Shown here one piece after another: positions 1 to 10,445 of a stretch of 64,000 nt of DNA. The notes under the pieces are model-generated. The model did no database searches, was not told the origin of the DNA, and saw nothing but the letters and a program-made list of their open reading frames with translations. How positions within the stretch are numbered: position 1 is the first letter of the stretch; each line of letters starts with the position of its first letter. The position numbers were made by a program, and so were the translations under genes. Source of the DNA: Gammaproteobacteria bacterium (GTDB lineage Bacteria; Pseudomonadota; Gammaproteobacteria; Pseudomonadales; Azotimanducaceae); contig REEU01000142.1 in the NCBI GenBank assembly GCA_007694905.1, forward strand, positions 108,465 to 172,464, given 5' to 3'.

Positions 1-256
<256 letters not shown>

Positions 257-2734
257 ATGCAAAACATCGATTATCAACACAAGGTCATGAAATCCTTGGT
301 CTTTCAAAACTACATCTGGATCGCTCGCGGACTGGCGATCATGCTCGGAACCGGCGCTGCAGCAGCGATCATGACCATCGCTGCTGTGTATCTCTATCTC
401 GACCCCCAGATTCCCAGCGCCGCCAGCTACCGCGAACTGCGCCTGCAAACACCCTTGCGCATCTACGCCGAGGACGGCAGCTTCATTGCCGAATACGGTG
501 AACGGCGACGCATCCCCCTATCCATAGACCAGTTTCCGCCACTTTTCATCCATGCGGTGCTGGATACCGAGGACAAACGGTTCTACGCGCACGGCGGTAT
601 CGATTTTGTGACGCTCGTCAGGTCAACCGTGCAACTCCTTGCCAACCCTGACGAGATTCCGCCGGGGGCGAGCACGATCACGATGCAACTGGCGCGCAAC
701 ATCTCCTTCACGCTGGAACAGACCTTCCTGCGCAAGTTCAAGGAAATGCTGCTGGCGGTGAAAATCGAGAATGAGCTCAGCAAGGATGAGATCCTCGAGC
801 TCTACCTGAATGTGATTCCCTTCGGCCATCGTGCCTACGGCGGCGAGGCGGCCGCCCGCACCTACTACGGTCGCTCGCTTACGGAGCTCGACGTGGCCGA
901 ACTGGCGATGCTTGCGGGTATTCCGCAGGCGCCGAGTATCACCAACCCGGTCAGCGGGCCGGATCGTGCCGTACGTCGACGCAACGTCATCCTGCGCAAC
1001 ATGTACGAGTCGGGCAGGATGGACACGGACACCTACCGGGCTGCCCTGGCGGCGCCGAACATCGCCCGCCTGCATCAGCGCGATCGCGACCTGGAAGCCC
1101 CCTGGGTGGCTGAATGGGCGCGCCGAACGGTACTGGAGCGCTACGGCCGGGCGGCCTACGACGACAGCTTCGAGGCTTTTACCAGCGTCGACCCGGTGCT
1201 GCAGGAAAGCGCCAACCAATCCCTGCGCAACGGCCTGATCGCCTATGATCGGCGCCACGGTTACCGCGGCCCGGAGCGGACCCTGACGGCCCCGCCCGGG
1301 GACGAGCCCCTGGATGACGACACCCTGGACCGCTGGCAGCGTACCGTGGCGCAGACGCCCACGTTCGGTGATGAGGTCCCGGCGCTGGTCATTGGGCTGG
1401 ATGACGAAGGGTTCGAGGCCCTGCTCGGAGACGGCAGGCGGGTGCGGGTGGAACTGGCGCAGATGCGCTGGGCACGACCCTACCTGACCGTGAACAGCCG
1501 CGGCGCCCGCCCCGATCATCCGCGCGCGGTGGTGGACCGGGGCCATCTGGTCCGACTCAGCCCTGACGGCGAAGGGGGCTGGCGCCTGGGCCAGGTTCCC
1601 GAAGTCCAGGGTGCCCTGGTGGCGATGCGCCCGCAGGATGGCGCCATTCGTGCCATGGTCGGCGGCTTCGACTTCCGCCACTCCCAGTTCAACAACGCCA
1701 ATCAGGCGGCCCGGCAGCCAGGCTCGGCATTCAAGCCGTTCATCTACTCCGCTGCGCTGGAGGCGGGGGAAACTGCTGCCAGCATCTTCAATGATGCCCC
1801 GCTCGTATTCGAGGATGCGGCGCTCGAAGCCATCTACCGGCCGCGCAACGACAGCGGCCAGTTCGGCGGGCCCACCCGACTGCGCCCCGCTCTGTTTCGA
1901 TCCGTCAATCTGGTATCCATGCGGGTCCTGATGAAGATCGGCGCCGGCCATGCGATCGAGCACGCGGGTCGCTTCGGCTTCGATACCGCCGGGTTTCCCC
2001 GCAACCTGCAGCTTGCCATCGGCGGGGGCACCATGGGCGTGACGCCGCTGGACATGGCGCGTGCCTACGGGGTTTACGCCAATGGCGGCTATCTGGTCGA
2101 GCCCTGGCTGGTGGAGCGCATCGATCAGGCGGGTGAAACGCTGTTCACGGCAGAACCGCTGCTGGCCTGTTCCGACGAGTGCCAGCAGATCCCCAACGGC
2201 AACGGCAGGCTTGCGGTCGAAGTGGCGGACGACGCGGACGAACACCTTCCGCGCAGCGCGCCGCGGGTGCTCGACGAGCGCGTCGCCTACATCATGCATT
2301 CACTGCTAGGGGACGTTATCCAGCACGGCACGGGACGACGGGCACGCACACTCGAGCGTGCCGATCTCGGCGGCAAGACCGGAACCACTAACGAGGCCGA
2401 CACGTGGTTCGCCGGCTACCAGCACGATCTCGCCGCCGTGGTCTGGATCGGATTCGCCAACAACCAACCTCTGGGCAACAACGAATTCGGCTCCAATACC
2501 GCACTGCCCGTGTGGGTGGAGTTCATGGAAACAGCGCTGCGGGGGGTCCCGGAATTCACGTGGGACCAGCCGCCCGGCGTGGTGCGGATGCGCATCGATC
2601 CGCACACGGGCCTGCCGGTGAGCCTGGACCAGTCCGGAGCCATCTTTGAACTGTTCACGACGGAAACCGCACCTGAGGCCCGGACATCGCCAACGCCAAG
2701 GGATCCCGAAGCCAGACCCGAATCGATCTTCTGA
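257..2734 (+). CDS. mrcA: Penicillin-binding protein 1A (bifunctional glycosyltransferase/transpeptidase)
   Basis: 825 residues, normal for class A PBPs. It polymerises lipid II into glycan strands and cross-links the peptides in the periplasm. A membrane anchor lies at about residues 20-48. The GT51 domain follows, with the EDKRFYAHGGID catalytic motif near residue 105 and the GASTITMQLARN motif. The transpeptidase domain has the SxxK motif in PGSAFKPF, the SxN in SVN and KTG in GKTGTTNEADTWF. An OB-like insert sits between the two, as in PBP1A. Residue 11 is also Met (287), so the true start may be 10 codons later; neither has a clear ribosome binding site. The gene diverges from pilM, as in Pseudomonas. 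The next gene downstream is a broken malic enzyme gene on the opposite strand. Confidence 0.95.
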   Translation: MQNIDYQHKVMKSLVFQNYIWIARGLAIMLGTGAAAAIMTIAAVYLYLDPQIPSAASYRELRLQTPLRIYAEDGSFIAEYGERRRIPLSIDQFPPLFIHAVLDTEDKRFYAHGGIDFVTLVRSTVQLLANPDEIPPGASTITMQLARNISFTLEQTFLRKFKEMLLAVKIENELSKDEILELYLNVIPFGHRAYGGEAAARTYYGRSLTELDVAELAMLAGIPQAPSITNPVSGPDRAVRRRNVILRNMYESGRMDTDTYRAALAAPNIARLHQRDRDLEAPWVAEWARRTVLERYGRAAYDDSFEAFTSVDPVLQESANQSLRNGLIAYDRRHGYRGPERTLTAPPGDEPLDDDTLDRWQRTVAQTPTFGDEVPALVIGLDDEGFEALLGDGRRVRVELAQMRWARPYLTVNSRGARPDHPRAVVDRGHLVRLSPDGEGGWRLGQVPEVQGALVAMRPQDGAIRAMVGGFDFRHSQFNNANQAARQPGSAFKPFIYSAALEAGETAASIFNDAPLVFEDAALEAIYRPRNDSGQFGGPTRLRPALFRSVNLVSMRVLMKIGAGHAIEHAGRFGFDTAGFPRNLQLAIGGGTMGVTPLDMARAYGVYANGGYLVEPWLVERIDQAGETLFTAEPLLACSDECQQIPNGNGRLAVEVADDADEHLPRSAPRVLDERVAYIMHSLLGDVIQHGTGRRARTLERADLGGKTGTTNEADTWFAGYQHDLAAVVWIGFANNQPLGNNEFGSNTALPVWVEFMETALRGVPEFTWDQPPGVVRMRIDPHTGLPVSLDQSGAIFELFTTETAPEARTSPTPRDPEARPESIF

Positions 2735-2768
2735 GACAGGCGCCGGAACGTGGTGCCACCACCGGCGA

Positions 2769-3233
2769 TCAGCGCTTACCGAAAACGTCTTCGACCGACG
2801 TCAGGGGGTAATGGGACGGATACGGCCGGGTCGCTGCGCCGCTGTCCACGGCAGTTCGCGCCACGGTCTCCACGAAGCTTTCCACGTCCGTCGCATCCAC
2901 CTCGATGTCGAAGCAGTCGATGCCCGCGAAACGCTTGAACACAAGCGCCTTGCCTTCCATGACGGGCTTGCTGGCAAGGTGGCCGAGATTGCCCAATCCG
3001 AGAATGGCCGACCCGTTGGTGACGATGCCGACGAGGTTGTCCTTGGCGGTCTAGGTATAGGCCGCTTCCGGATCTTCGGCGATCCGTCGAGCCGGCTCTG
3101 CGACGCCAGGACTTTAAGCGAGGGACAGCCGCCGCGCCGAATCAGAGGGCTTGGTGACCCCGATCGCAATCTTTCCTGGCCGCGGGCGCGCGTGATACAC
3201 AAGCGCCGCCTCGTTCAGATCTTCTCCCGATAT
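2769..3233 (-). pseudogene. Malic enzyme remnant (maeB-like), truncated with two internal stops
   Basis: Reading the minus strand from about 3233 in one continuous frame gives an unmistakable malic enzyme N-terminus: ...GEDLNEAALVYHARPRPGKI, then TKPSDSARRLSLA, a TAA stop, SPGVAEPARRIAEDPEAAYT, a TAG stop, [20 protein letters not shown], then [20 protein letters not shown] and DIEV. The TAA replaces the conserved Tyr of the LAYSPG motif and the TAG replaces the Tyr of YTYTAK-type sequences. The expected start codon position reads ATA rather than ATG. Homology ends after about 120 codons; the family is ~420-750 residues, so the catalytic and NAD(P) domains are deleted. The position between mrcA and rpmE matches the place of an intact malic enzyme gene in Pseudomonas (recalled), which argues for decay in place rather than a captured fragment. 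Confidence 0.85.
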
Positions 3234-3311
3234 GCCCCGATTCCCCGCAGATAATTGATCTCTCGCACTGTCTGCAGCGCGTCGTGACGGGGATCATGGC
3301 GTAAGCAGACG

Positions 3312-3338
3312 CAGACCGCATCCAGTGGATGCAGTCTG
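3312..3338. repeat. Near-perfect inverted repeat (hairpin) downstream of rpmE
   Basis: CAGAC-c-GCATCCA-g-TGGATGC-a-GTCTG: two nested arms of 7 and 5 bp with one mismatch pair and a one-base centre. It lies 50 bp past the rpmE stop and upstream of the decayed malic enzyme gene. There is no T-tract on either strand, so it is not a classical terminator. It could be an operator, a transcript-end hairpin, or a small palindromic repeat. Confidence 0.5.
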
Positions 3339-3388
3339 TGGATGTGAACGAGGAGCCTGATCCCGACGCGTGCCGGGAGGCGCGGCGC

Positions 3389-3601
3389 TCAGGCGGCGCC
3401 GCGGGAACCGAAACGGCGCCGGAAGCGCTCGACGCGACCACCCTTGTCGACCATCTTCTGCTTGCCCGTGTAGAACGGGTGGCATGCCGAGCACACCTCG
3501 AGCTGGATGTCCTCGCACAGCGTGGAGCGCGTCTGAAATTCGTTGCCGCAGCTGCAGCGAACGGTAACCTCTTGGTACTGAGGATGAATGTCGGCCTTCA
3601 T
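3389..3601 (-). CDS. rpmE: 50S ribosomal protein L31 (zinc-binding type)
   Basis: 70 residues starting [20 protein letters not shown], the usual L31 size and N terminus. Four cysteines (C16, C18, C37, C40) form the zinc site of the C+ form, so this is the zinc-containing RpmE rather than the zinc-free YkgM paralog. The reading frame stays open upstream, but the chosen ATG at 3601 is preceded by AGGA and matches all L31 proteins. It diverges from priA, a very conserved rpmE/priA arrangement in gammaproteobacteria. Confidence 0.96.
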   Translation of the reverse strand: MKADIHPQYQEVTVRCSCGNEFQTRSTLCEDIQLEVCSACHPFYTGKQKMVDKGGRVERFRRRFGSRGAA

Positions 3602-3731
3602 CGTGTATCCTGCCTGCGCCGCGACCTTAGGCCTCACGCCCGAGACGCGAGGGGGTCGTCGAAAAAGGTGGCGAAGTGTACCAGAGCCGGCCAAGCAGGC
3701 AAGGGGCGACTCGACACCCGGCGAGCCACTC

Positions 3732-5936
3732 GTGACCCGCATCATCAAGGTGGCCGTACCGGGCCCCTTCCGTACGCCTCTGGATTATCTGCCGCCGCAG
3801 GCCGAACCGTCCGCCGACGTGCCGGTCGAGCCCGGCTCCCGGGTCAGCGTTCCCCTCGGCCGGCGGCGCTTGGTGGGTGTCGTCGTCGGCGCCGAGGACC
3901 ACAGCAGCCTGGATGCACATCGTCTGCGACGGGTGCAGAAAGTCCTCGATTCCGCGCCGATCCTCGACACCGATATTCTCGAGCTGGCCCATTGGGCATC
4001 CGAGTATTACCACCATCCCCTCGGTGAGGTGCTGGCTCGATGCCTGCCTCCACGCCATCGCAGGCCCGACGCAGGCACTCCACGTACACCCAGGGTCTGG
4101 CAGCTGACGGCCGCGGGGCTCAGTACGGACCTCGCGACGCTTGCGCGCACACCGGCCCAGGCCCGAGCCGTCGAGACGCTGCGGGCGGCGACCGCGCCGC
4201 AGCGGGACGAAGACCTCCGCGCCGTCGGTATCCGCAGCGAAATCATCCGCAAGCTCGAGCAGGCAGGCCTCATCGTCGCGATGGACGCGATGGTCGCCAG
4301 CGCCCTGGAGCCCCCTGTGAGCGATGACCGGCCGCGATTGAACGTCCATCAGGCGGCCGCTGCAGACGCCATCGTCGCCGCCATGGATAGCTTCGTTGTC
4401 TCCCTGCTCGACGGCATCACAGGCTCAGGCAAGACCGAGGTGTATCTGCACGCGATGACGTCAGCCATGGCCGCAGGACGTCAGGTTCTGCTGCTCGTGC
4501 CCGAAATCGGCCTCACGCCCCAGGCAGAGCAGCGCTTGCATCACCGCTTCGGGTCGGCCGTTGCAACGCTGCATTCGGGGATGAGCGATCTGCTGCGACT
4601 GCGCGCCTGGGAGCGTGCCCGACGCGGCGGCGCCCGCATCCTCATCGGCACCCGCTCGGCGATTTTCACGCCCCTGCCCGATCTCGGCCTGATCGTGGTG
4701 GATGAGGAGCACGACGAGTCCTTCAAGCAGCAGGACGGACTGCGCTACTCCGCCCGGGACCTCGCCCTCGTGCGCGCTCGCAACCGCGGCATACCCGTGG
4801 TCCTCGGTTCCGCCACCCCGTCCCTGGAAACCCTGCACAACGCCGGTGCCGGCCGCTACCGGCACCTGCTGCTTCCCGAGCGGGCGGGCGGGGCCAGCCG
4901 GCCCACCATGGGTCTGGTCGACCTGCGTCGACACCCGGCGCCAGAAGGCTTCGCGGCGCCCCTGCAGACAGCCATGAACGAGGCGCTTACGGCCGGCAAT
5001 CAGGTTCTGGTGTTTCTCAATCGCCGCGGCTTCGCCCCGGTACTGCGCTGCAGCGACTGCGGCTGGATGGCCGACTGTCACCGCTGTGATGCGCGCATGA
5101 CGGTACATAGCCGACCCGCGGGCCTGCGTTGTCACCACTGCGGCGCGCGCCGTTCGCTGCCGCCGGAATGTCCGCAGTGCGGCGCGCCCGAACCCATGCC
5201 CATCGGCCAGGGTACGCAGCGTTCCGAGCATGTACTCGGGCGGCACTTCCCGGGCACCCCTGTGATCCGCATCGATCGCGACAGCACTGCGAGCCAACCT
5301 GCACTACAGGCCGCCCTGGATCGCATCGGGCGGGGCGACCCGTGCATCCTTGTCGGCACTCAGATGCTGGCCAAGGGCCACCACTTTCCCGCCGTCACCC
5401 TGGTCGCCGTGCTCGACGCCGACAGTGGTCTGTTCAGCGCCGATTTCCGCAGCAGTGAACGCTTGGCCCAGCAGATCCTGCAGGTGGCCGGACGCGCGGG
5501 GCGCGCGGAACGACCGGGCCGGGTCCTGATCCAGACTCACGAACCGAACCATCCGCTTTGGGAAACGCTGCTACGACAGGACTACGCCGCCTTTGCTGCA
5601 GCCGCGCTCGACGAGCGCAGGCAGACCGGTCTGCCGCCATTCAGCCATCTGGCCTTGCTGCGTGCGGAGGCCCCGGACAGGGCGACGGTGTGGGCCTTCC
5701 TGGAGCGGACCGCTGCCTGCCTTGACGGCGAGCAGCCGCAGGTCGCAGTGCTCGGCCCGGTCGCCGCGCTGCGCGAACGGCTGGCGGGGCGCTATCGGGC
5801 CCAGCTGCTGCTGCAAAGCCCGACCCGGCCACCCCTGCATGCGCTCCTGCGGAACAGGCTCGCGGAGGTGGAAGCCCTGCCGGAATCGCGACGCGTGCGC
5901 TGGAGCCTGGATGTGGACCCCATCGATCTCTACTGA
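3732..5936 (+). CDS. priA: Primosomal protein N' (replication restart helicase PriA)
   Basis: 734 residues from a GTG start ([20 protein letters not shown]), matching the ~730-residue length of E. coli PriA. PriA recognises stalled forks and reloads the replicative helicase. An N-terminal 3'-OH binding domain ([10 protein letters not shown]) is followed by a helicase core with Walker [10 protein letters not shown], the Walker B motif DEEH, and the motif V/VI region ([25 protein letters not shown]). The zinc-binding insertion has four CxxC-type pairs (LRCSDCG, CHRC, CHHC, CPQC). The open frame extends 48 codons upstream, but these carry no PriA-like sequence and run over the rpmE start, so I placed the start at 3732. 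Confidence 0.95.
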   Translation: MTRIIKVAVPGPFRTPLDYLPPQAEPSADVPVEPGSRVSVPLGRRRLVGVVVGAEDHSSLDAHRLRRVQKVLDSAPILDTDILELAHWASEYYHHPLGEVLARCLPPRHRRPDAGTPRTPRVWQLTAAGLSTDLATLARTPAQARAVETLRAATAPQRDEDLRAVGIRSEIIRKLEQAGLIVAMDAMVASALEPPVSDDRPRLNVHQAAAADAIVAAMDSFVVSLLDGITGSGKTEVYLHAMTSAMAAGRQVLLLVPEIGLTPQAEQRLHHRFGSAVATLHSGMSDLLRLRAWERARRGGARILIGTRSAIFTPLPDLGLIVVDEEHDESFKQQDGLRYSARDLALVRARNRGIPVVLGSATPSLETLHNAGAGRYRHLLLPERAGGASRPTMGLVDLRRHPAPEGFAAPLQTAMNEALTAGNQVLVFLNRRGFAPVLRCSDCGWMADCHRCDARMTVHSRPAGLRCHHCGARRSLPPECPQCGAPEPMPIGQGTQRSEHVLGRHFPGTPVIRIDRDSTASQPALQAALDRIGRGDPCILVGTQMLAKGHHFPAVTLVAVLDADSGLFSADFRSSERLAQQILQVAGRAGRAERPGRVLIQTHEPNHPLWETLLRQDYAAFAAAALDERRQTGLPPFSHLALLRAEAPDRATVWAFLERTAACLDGEQPQVAVLGPVAALRERLAGRYRAQLLLQSPTRPPLHALLRNRLAEVEALPESRRVRWSLDVDPIDLY

Positions 5937-6019
5937 TGCCCAAGGGAGGCTGACGTATGATGGCGCCCGCAAAGCATTCGCCTGACCCTTGCAACATCGA
6001 TAGCCCCAGAGAAGCGTCC

Positions 6020-6565
6020 ATGGCAGCCAGGAACACCCGATCCCGCCCCACCGGCGGCCGCCGCAACCCGGCGCCCAAGTCCGGAAACGGACGCATCCCG
6101 GCCTTCGCGGCGGGCCTCGGCAGCGGGCTCGTCCTCGCGTTCGCCCTGGCGCTGATCGGTCTCTGGCCCGGTGAGCGTAAAGTGTCTGAGCCGGCCCGGG
6201 AGACCGCGACCGCAGCCGTGCCGCCCGCCGGGGTACGCTTCGAGTTTCCTGACATGCTGCGCGATGCCCGGCTGCTGGTGCCCTACGTCGAGGAATACCT
6301 GCAGCCGGAGCAGACGGTGGAAGAGGGTGTGAACTACCTGCTGCAGGCCGGGGCGTTCCGCCGTGAGGAGGACGCTGACCGGCGGCGGGCGCAGATCCTT
6401 CTGCTCGACCTGGACGCCCGGACCCTCAGGGTCACCCGTGAAGGCGCCACCTGGCATCGGGTCCTGGTGGGACCGTTTCCCGATCGCAATCGGGTTCGTG
6501 ACGCCCAGCTCAAGCTGCTCGAGGACAGGATCGACTCCATCGTCCTGCGCTCCGACCGCACCTGA
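6020..6565 (+). CDS. SPOR-domain cell division protein, FtsN-like
   Basis: 181 residues from the ATG at 6020 ([15 protein letters not shown]), preceded by AGAGAAG. A basic cytoplasmic tail (residues 1-25) is followed by one transmembrane helix (about 29-50, [20 protein letters not shown]), a linker, and a C-terminal SPOR domain (about 105-181, [20 protein letters not shown] ... VLVGPF). SPOR domains bind denuded glycan at the septum. The position between priA and hslV is exactly where FtsN-type proteins occur in E. coli and Pseudomonas. It is much shorter than E. coli FtsN (319 aa), so I do not assign the symbol. An in-frame ATG at 5957 would add 21 residues with no family likeness. Confidence 0.85.
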   Translation: MAARNTRSRPTGGRRNPAPKSGNGRIPAFAAGLGSGLVLAFALALIGLWPGERKVSEPARETATAAVPPAGVRFEFPDMLRDARLLVPYVEEYLQPEQTVEEGVNYLLQAGAFRREEDADRRRAQILLLDLDARTLRVTREGATWHRVLVGPFPDRNRVRDAQLKLLEDRIDSIVLRSDRT

Positions 6566-6608
6566 CCCCGCTGGCGATCAGCGCTGCCAGGGAATATGCC
6601 GCCTGAAC

Positions 6609-6634
6609 CTTGAAATACGCAGCGCCGACCGCAT
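6609..6634 (+). promoter_or_regulatory. Sigma-32 (heat shock) promoter of hslVU
   Basis: CTTGAAA (6609-6615), a 13-bp spacer and CCGCAT (6629-6634), against the sigma-32 consensus CTTGAAA-N11-16-CCCCAT: the -35 box is perfect and the -10 box has one mismatch. Transcription would start near 6642, 30 bp before the hslV start codon. HslVU is a classic heat-shock operon, so the match makes biological sense. This is a sequence match only. Confidence 0.75.
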
Positions 6635-6671
6635 TCTTTCATGTTCGCACTGCCCAGCTTCCGGAGGCTCC

Positions 6672-7217
6672 TTGGAACAGTTCCGCGGCACGACCATCCT
6701 TTCCGTGCGCCGCCACGGCCAGGTCGCCCTGGGCGGCGATGGCCAGGTATCCATGGGCGATACAGTCATGAAGGGCAACGCGCGCAAGGTCCGCCAGCTG
6801 CTCAAGGGCAAGGTCATCGCCGGCTTTGCCGGCGGCACCGCCGACGCGTTCACCCTCTTCGAGCGCTTCGAGGGCCAGCTCGAAAAGCACTCGGGCAATC
6901 TGGTCCGGGCTGCGGTGGAACTGGCCAAGGACTGGCGCACGGACCGGGCGCTGCGACGCCTCGAGGCGCTGCTTGCAGTGGCGGATGCGGACAACTCACT
7001 CATCATCACCGGCAACGGTGACGTGATCGAGCCGGAACACGGCATCCTGGCCATCGGCTCCGGCGGCGCCTACGCCCGCGCCGCAGCACTGGCGCTGCTG
7101 GAAAACACCGAGCTCGATGCCCGCAGCATCGTCGAGCGCTCGCTCGGCATCGCCGCGGACATCTGCGTTTACACCAATCGCTCGTTCACCGTGGAGGAAA
7201 TCGGCCCAGAGGGCTGA
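6672..7217 (+). CDS. hslV: HslV, peptidase subunit of the HslVU (ClpQY) protease
   Basis: 181 residues from a TTG start at 6672, preceded by CGGAGG (6662-6667). The N terminus reads [14 protein letters not shown]: cleavage after Gly6 would expose the catalytic Thr1, as in other HslV proteins. Conserved blocks [51 protein letters not shown] and AIGSGGAYA are present. HslV forms a double hexameric ring that degrades proteins unfolded by HslU. An upstream extension of the frame exists but is out of keeping with the family. hslU follows after 35 bp in the same operon, behind a sigma-32 promoter. Confidence 0.96.
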   Translation: MEQFRGTTILSVRRHGQVALGGDGQVSMGDTVMKGNARKVRQLLKGKVIAGFAGGTADAFTLFERFEGQLEKHSGNLVRAAVELAKDWRTDRALRRLEALLAVADADNSLIITGNGDVIEPEHGILAIGSGGAYARAAALALLENTELDARSIVERSLGIAADICVYTNRSFTVEEIGPEG

Positions 7218-7252
7218 CCTTCAACCATCGTTCCCCGACTTCGGAACCCTTC

Positions 7253-8590
7253 ATGTCAGACATGACACCGCGCGAAATCGTCCACGAACTGGACCGGCAC
7301 ATCATCGGCCAGGCCGAAGCCAAACGGGCGGTGGCCATCGCCCTGCGCAATCGCTGGCGACGGCTGAAGCTGCCGGAAGCCATGCGCGAGGAGATCACGC
7401 CGAAGAACATCCTCATGATCGGCCCCACCGGGGTCGGCAAGACCGAAATCGCGCGCCGCCTCGCGAAACTCTCCGGAGCGCCGTTCACCAAGGTGGAAGC
7501 GACCAAGTTCACCGAGGTGGGCTACGTGGGCCGCGACGTGGAGTCCATTATCCGCGACCTCACCGAAGCCGCCGTCAAGATGCTGCGCGAAGAACAGCTG
7601 CAGCAGGTGCAGCACCGGGCCGACGACGCGGCCGAAGACCGCCTGCTCGATGCGCTGCTGCCGGAGGCCCGCTCGGCCCCCGGTTTCACGAACGAGGCGG
7701 AAAAACGCGACTCCAGCACCCGCCAGATGCTGCGCAAGAAGCTACGGGAAGGCGAGCTCGACGAGCGGGAAGTGGACGTCGACCTGTCCCAGAGCATGCT
7801 CGGGGCCGAGATCGTCGCGCCACCCGGCATGGAGGAGATGACCCAGCAGCTGCAGAGCCTGTTCTCGGGCCTGTCCCAGGGCCGCAAACGGAGCTTGAAG
7901 CTGCCGGTCAAGGAAGCCCTGCGTCGGCTGCGGGAGGAGGAAGCCGCGAAGCTGGTCAACGAGGAAGAGATCAAGTCCCGCGCCGTCACCGCAGTCGAGC
8001 AGAGCGGAATCGTCTTCATCGACGAGATCGACAAGGTGGCGCGGCGCGGCGAAACGGGTGGTGTCGACGTGTCCAGAGAGGGCGTACAACGCGACCTGTT
8101 ACCTTTGATCGAAGGCTGCACCGTTTCCACGAAGTTCGGAATGGTCCGCACCGACCACATCCTGTTCATCGCCTCCGGCGCGTTTCATCTGTCACGACCC
8201 AGCGACCTGATCCCCGAACTGCAGGGCCGGTTGCCGATCCGGGTGGAACTCGCCGCGCTGACACCGGAGGATTTCGAACGCATCCTGACTGAACCGAAGG
8301 CGTCACTCACAGAACAGTACAGCGCCCTGCTCGGCACCGAGGGCGTCAACATCGAGTTCACGCCCGACGGCATCAAGCGCATCGCCGAGATCGCCTGGCG
8401 GGTGAACGAAACCACCGAGAACATCGGAGCGCGCCGCCTGCACACGGTGATGGAGCGACTGCTCGAAGAGATCTCTTTCGAGGCTGATCGACACAGCAGC
8501 GGCGCAGCCATCGTGATCGATGCGGACTACGTCGGATCACGGCTCGCCGACGTCTCCGAGAACCAGGATTTGAGCCGCTACATCCTCTGA
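7253..8590 (+). CDS. hslU: HslU, ATPase subunit of the HslVU (ClpYQ) protease
   Basis: 445 residues (E. coli 443). AAA+ unfoldase: Walker [10 protein letters not shown] near residue 60, Walker [12 protein letters not shown] near 255, the pore-loop motif GYVGRDVES, the I-domain rich in Arg/Glu between them, and the C-terminal tail LSRYIL that docks into HslV. The start [20 protein letters not shown] matches the family. It forms an operon with hslV. Confidence 0.97.
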   Translation: MSDMTPREIVHELDRHIIGQAEAKRAVAIALRNRWRRLKLPEAMREEITPKNILMIGPTGVGKTEIARRLAKLSGAPFTKVEATKFTEVGYVGRDVESIIRDLTEAAVKMLREEQLQQVQHRADDAAEDRLLDALLPEARSAPGFTNEAEKRDSSTRQMLRKKLREGELDEREVDVDLSQSMLGAEIVAPPGMEEMTQQLQSLFSGLSQGRKRSLKLPVKEALRRLREEEAAKLVNEEEIKSRAVTAVEQSGIVFIDEIDKVARRGETGGVDVSREGVQRDLLPLIEGCTVSTKFGMVRTDHILFIASGAFHLSRPSDLIPELQGRLPIRVELAALTPEDFERILTEPKASLTEQYSALLGTEGVNIEFTPDGIKRIAEIAWRVNETTENIGARRLHTVMERLLEEISFEADRHSSGAAIVIDADYVGSRLADVSENQDLSRYIL

Positions 8591-8611
8591 AACCCGGAGC
8601 GCACGCGCATC

Positions 8612-8998
8612 ATGGCCGAGGCACCCAGCGACATCCTGATGCACAAAAAGTCACGCACCCTGGAGCTTCGCTACGACGACGGGCGGCGCCTTGAGCTCCC
8701 CGCCGAGCTGCTGCGGGTCTACTCGCCGTCGGCGGAGGTCCGCGGTCACGGCGAAGGCCAACGCATCCTCCAGACCGGCAAGAAGTACGTGACCGTGAGC
8801 GCCATCGAAACGGTGGGCAACTACGCGCTGCGCCTGGTGTTCGATGACGGCCACGACACCGGCATCTACACCTGGCGCCACCTGCAGGACCTCGGCCGCA
8901 ATCAGCAACGCTACTGGGACGAGTACTTAGCCGAGCTGAAACAGGCGAATGCGTCCCGGCTGCCGGCCATCGGCGTCGGTCAATGGTCGCCGTCCTGA
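8612..8998 (+). CDS. DUF971 family protein (gamma-butyrobetaine hydroxylase N-terminal-like domain)
   Basis: 128 residues with the DUF971/GBBH-like N-terminal pattern: [20 protein letters not shown] near residue 16, then [18 protein letters not shown] in the middle. This small domain is found alone downstream of hslU in many gammaproteobacteria, Pseudomonas included, and fused to carnitine-synthesis hydroxylases elsewhere. Its biochemical role as a stand-alone protein is not established. It begins 21 bp after hslU and its end overlaps no gene if ubiE starts at 9046. Confidence 0.85.
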   Translation: MAEAPSDILMHKKSRTLELRYDDGRRLELPAELLRVYSPSAEVRGHGEGQRILQTGKKYVTVSAIETVGNYALRLVFDDGHDTGIYTWRHLQDLGRNQQRYWDEYLAELKQANASRLPAIGVGQWSPS

Positions 8999-9045
8999 GT
9001 GTGCGCCGTTATGATCCGGGCTCGACCGCCCATCCCGGATCCCAG

Positions 9046-9798
9046 ATGAAGCAAAGCGACCTCGAAGGCACCACCGATTTCGGCTACCAGCAGGTTCCGA
9101 TCGGCGAGAAGGCAGAACGCGTAGCCGGCGTGTTCAAAAGCGTCGCGCCGCGCTACGACATCATGAACGACCTGATGTCTCTCGGTACCCATCGCCTGAT
9201 GAAGCGCATGACCATCGAGCTCTCAGGGGTGCGTCCTGGACAACGCGTGCTCGACCTGGCCGGTGGCACCGGCGATCTCGCCGAATTGTTCGCGCCCCGG
9301 ATTCTGCCGGGCGGCAGCGTCGTCCTCGCCGACATCAATCCCAGCATGCTCGGCATCGGCCGGGATCGCTTGCTCGATGCGGGCGTGGGCAACGTGCTGC
9401 CGGTGCAGGCGGACGCGGAATGCCTGCCGTTCGGCGACGGCACTTTCGACTGCGTCAGCATCGGCTTCGGCCTGCGCAACGTCACGCGCAAGGAGCACGC
9501 CCTGGCCGAGATGCTGCGGGTGCTCGCTCCAGGTGGCAGAGTCCTGGTGCTGGAGTTTTCCCATCCGCGTCATCCGCTGCTCAATCAGGCTTTCGACGTC
9601 TGGTCCAGCCTGTGGCCCACCTTCGGCAAGATCGTCACCGGAGATGCAGATTCCTACCGCTACCTGAACGAATCCATCCGCATGCACCCACCCCAGGAGG
9701 CGCTGTCTGACATGCTTAAGGACGCCGGTTTCGCCGCCGTCCGTTGCCACGACCTGGCCGGCGGTATCGTCGCCCTCCATCGCGGCGTCCGCCCCTGA
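9046..9798 (+). CDS. ubiE: Ubiquinone/menaquinone biosynthesis C-methyltransferase UbiE
   Basis: 250 residues from ATG 9046 ([18 protein letters not shown]), the family length of about 250. It uses S-adenosylmethionine for the C-methylation step of ubiquinone (and menaquinone) synthesis. SAM motif I is [13 protein letters not shown]; the family signatures [18 protein letters not shown] and IGFGLRNVT are present. An in-frame ATG at 8983 would add 21 residues and overlap the previous gene, with no family support. ubiJ and ubiB follow directly, the usual ubiE-ubiJ-ubiB operon. Confidence 0.96.
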   Translation: MKQSDLEGTTDFGYQQVPIGEKAERVAGVFKSVAPRYDIMNDLMSLGTHRLMKRMTIELSGVRPGQRVLDLAGGTGDLAELFAPRILPGGSVVLADINPSMLGIGRDRLLDAGVGNVLPVQADAECLPFGDGTFDCVSIGFGLRNVTRKEHALAEMLRVLAPGGRVLVLEFSHPRHPLLNQAFDVWSSLWPTFGKIVTGDADSYRYLNESIRMHPPQEALSDMLKDAGFAAVRCHDLAGGIVALHRGVRP

Positions 9799-9812
9799 CT
9801 CGGAGCATCCAC

Positions 9813-10445
9813 GTGCCGCCCCTCTGGCTCGACCGTTTCGCCGCTCTCGCCATCGAAACCGCACTGCGACAGCTTTTCGAGCTGGATCCGGCGGGACGCG
9901 CTCAGGCGAAGGGCCTGTCCGGATCCAGCCTTGCGCTGACGCTGGAGCCGGGACCGGTGCATGTCACACTGGCATTCCACGACGCGGGCGTCAGCGCTGA
10001 GCCCGGCCATGGAGAGGCTGCCGATGCCAGCGTTCAGCTCGATCCCACTGCCCTGGCGCGCCTGCTCGCGGAAGGTGGCGAGCAGACCGGCACCGGCGGT
10101 GCCCAGATCAAGGGTGATGCGGAACTCGCCGCTGCCGTGCTTAATCTGCTGCGCGGCCTGCGTCCTGATCTGCTGGCCCCCTTGACGAAGATGTTCGGCG
10201 CCGAATCCGCCCATGTGGTGGGGGAGGCCGCGCAGCGCGCCGGCCGCGGGTTGCGCAGTGGTGTCGATGCCGGGATGCAGCGCGCGCAGACCTGGCTCAC
10301 CGCCCCTGCGGAGGGCTGGCTGCCGGGACGCAGTGAGATTGCCCGCTTCCTCGACGAAGTTGACGAGCTTCGGCTCGCGACGGATCGTCTCGAGGCGCGC
10401 ATCCGCCGCCTCGAGCTGCAACAGCAGACGGGAGCCGGGCCATGA
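9813..10445 (+). CDS. ubiJ: Ubiquinone biosynthesis accessory factor UbiJ (SCP2 domain)
   Basis: 210 residues from GTG 9813 ([20 protein letters not shown]), preceded by CGGAG with 7-bp spacing; E. coli UbiJ is 201 aa. A lipid-binding SCP2-like fold covers about residues 10-110. The C-terminal third is helical, ending in a coiled-coil segment ([20 protein letters not shown] ...). UbiJ and UbiK scaffold the soluble ubiquinone-synthesis complex. The stop overlaps the ubiB start in an ATGA, indicating translational coupling. Confidence 0.9.
   Translation: MPPLWLDRFAALAIETALRQLFELDPAGRAQAKGLSGSSLALTLEPGPVHVTLAFHDAGVSAEPGHGEAADASVQLDPTALARLLAEGGEQTGTGGAQIKGDAELAAAVLNLLRGLRPDLLAPLTKMFGAESAHVVGEAAQRAGRGLRSGVDAGMQRAQTWLTAPAEGWLPGRSEIARFLDEVDELRLATDRLEARIRRLELQQQTGAGP

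Noticed and set aside
623..2299. A 558-residue open frame antisense to mrcA
   Set aside because: A shadow frame typical of high-GC coding DNA; its protein has no signatures and it lies wholly inside a gene with clear domains.
2769..3233. Reading the malic enzyme stops as stop-codon reassignment or selenocysteine-type readthrough
   Set aside because: Two different stops (TAA, TAG) at Tyr codons, no start, and a deleted C-terminal two thirds; other genes in the window use ordinary stops. Decay is simpler.
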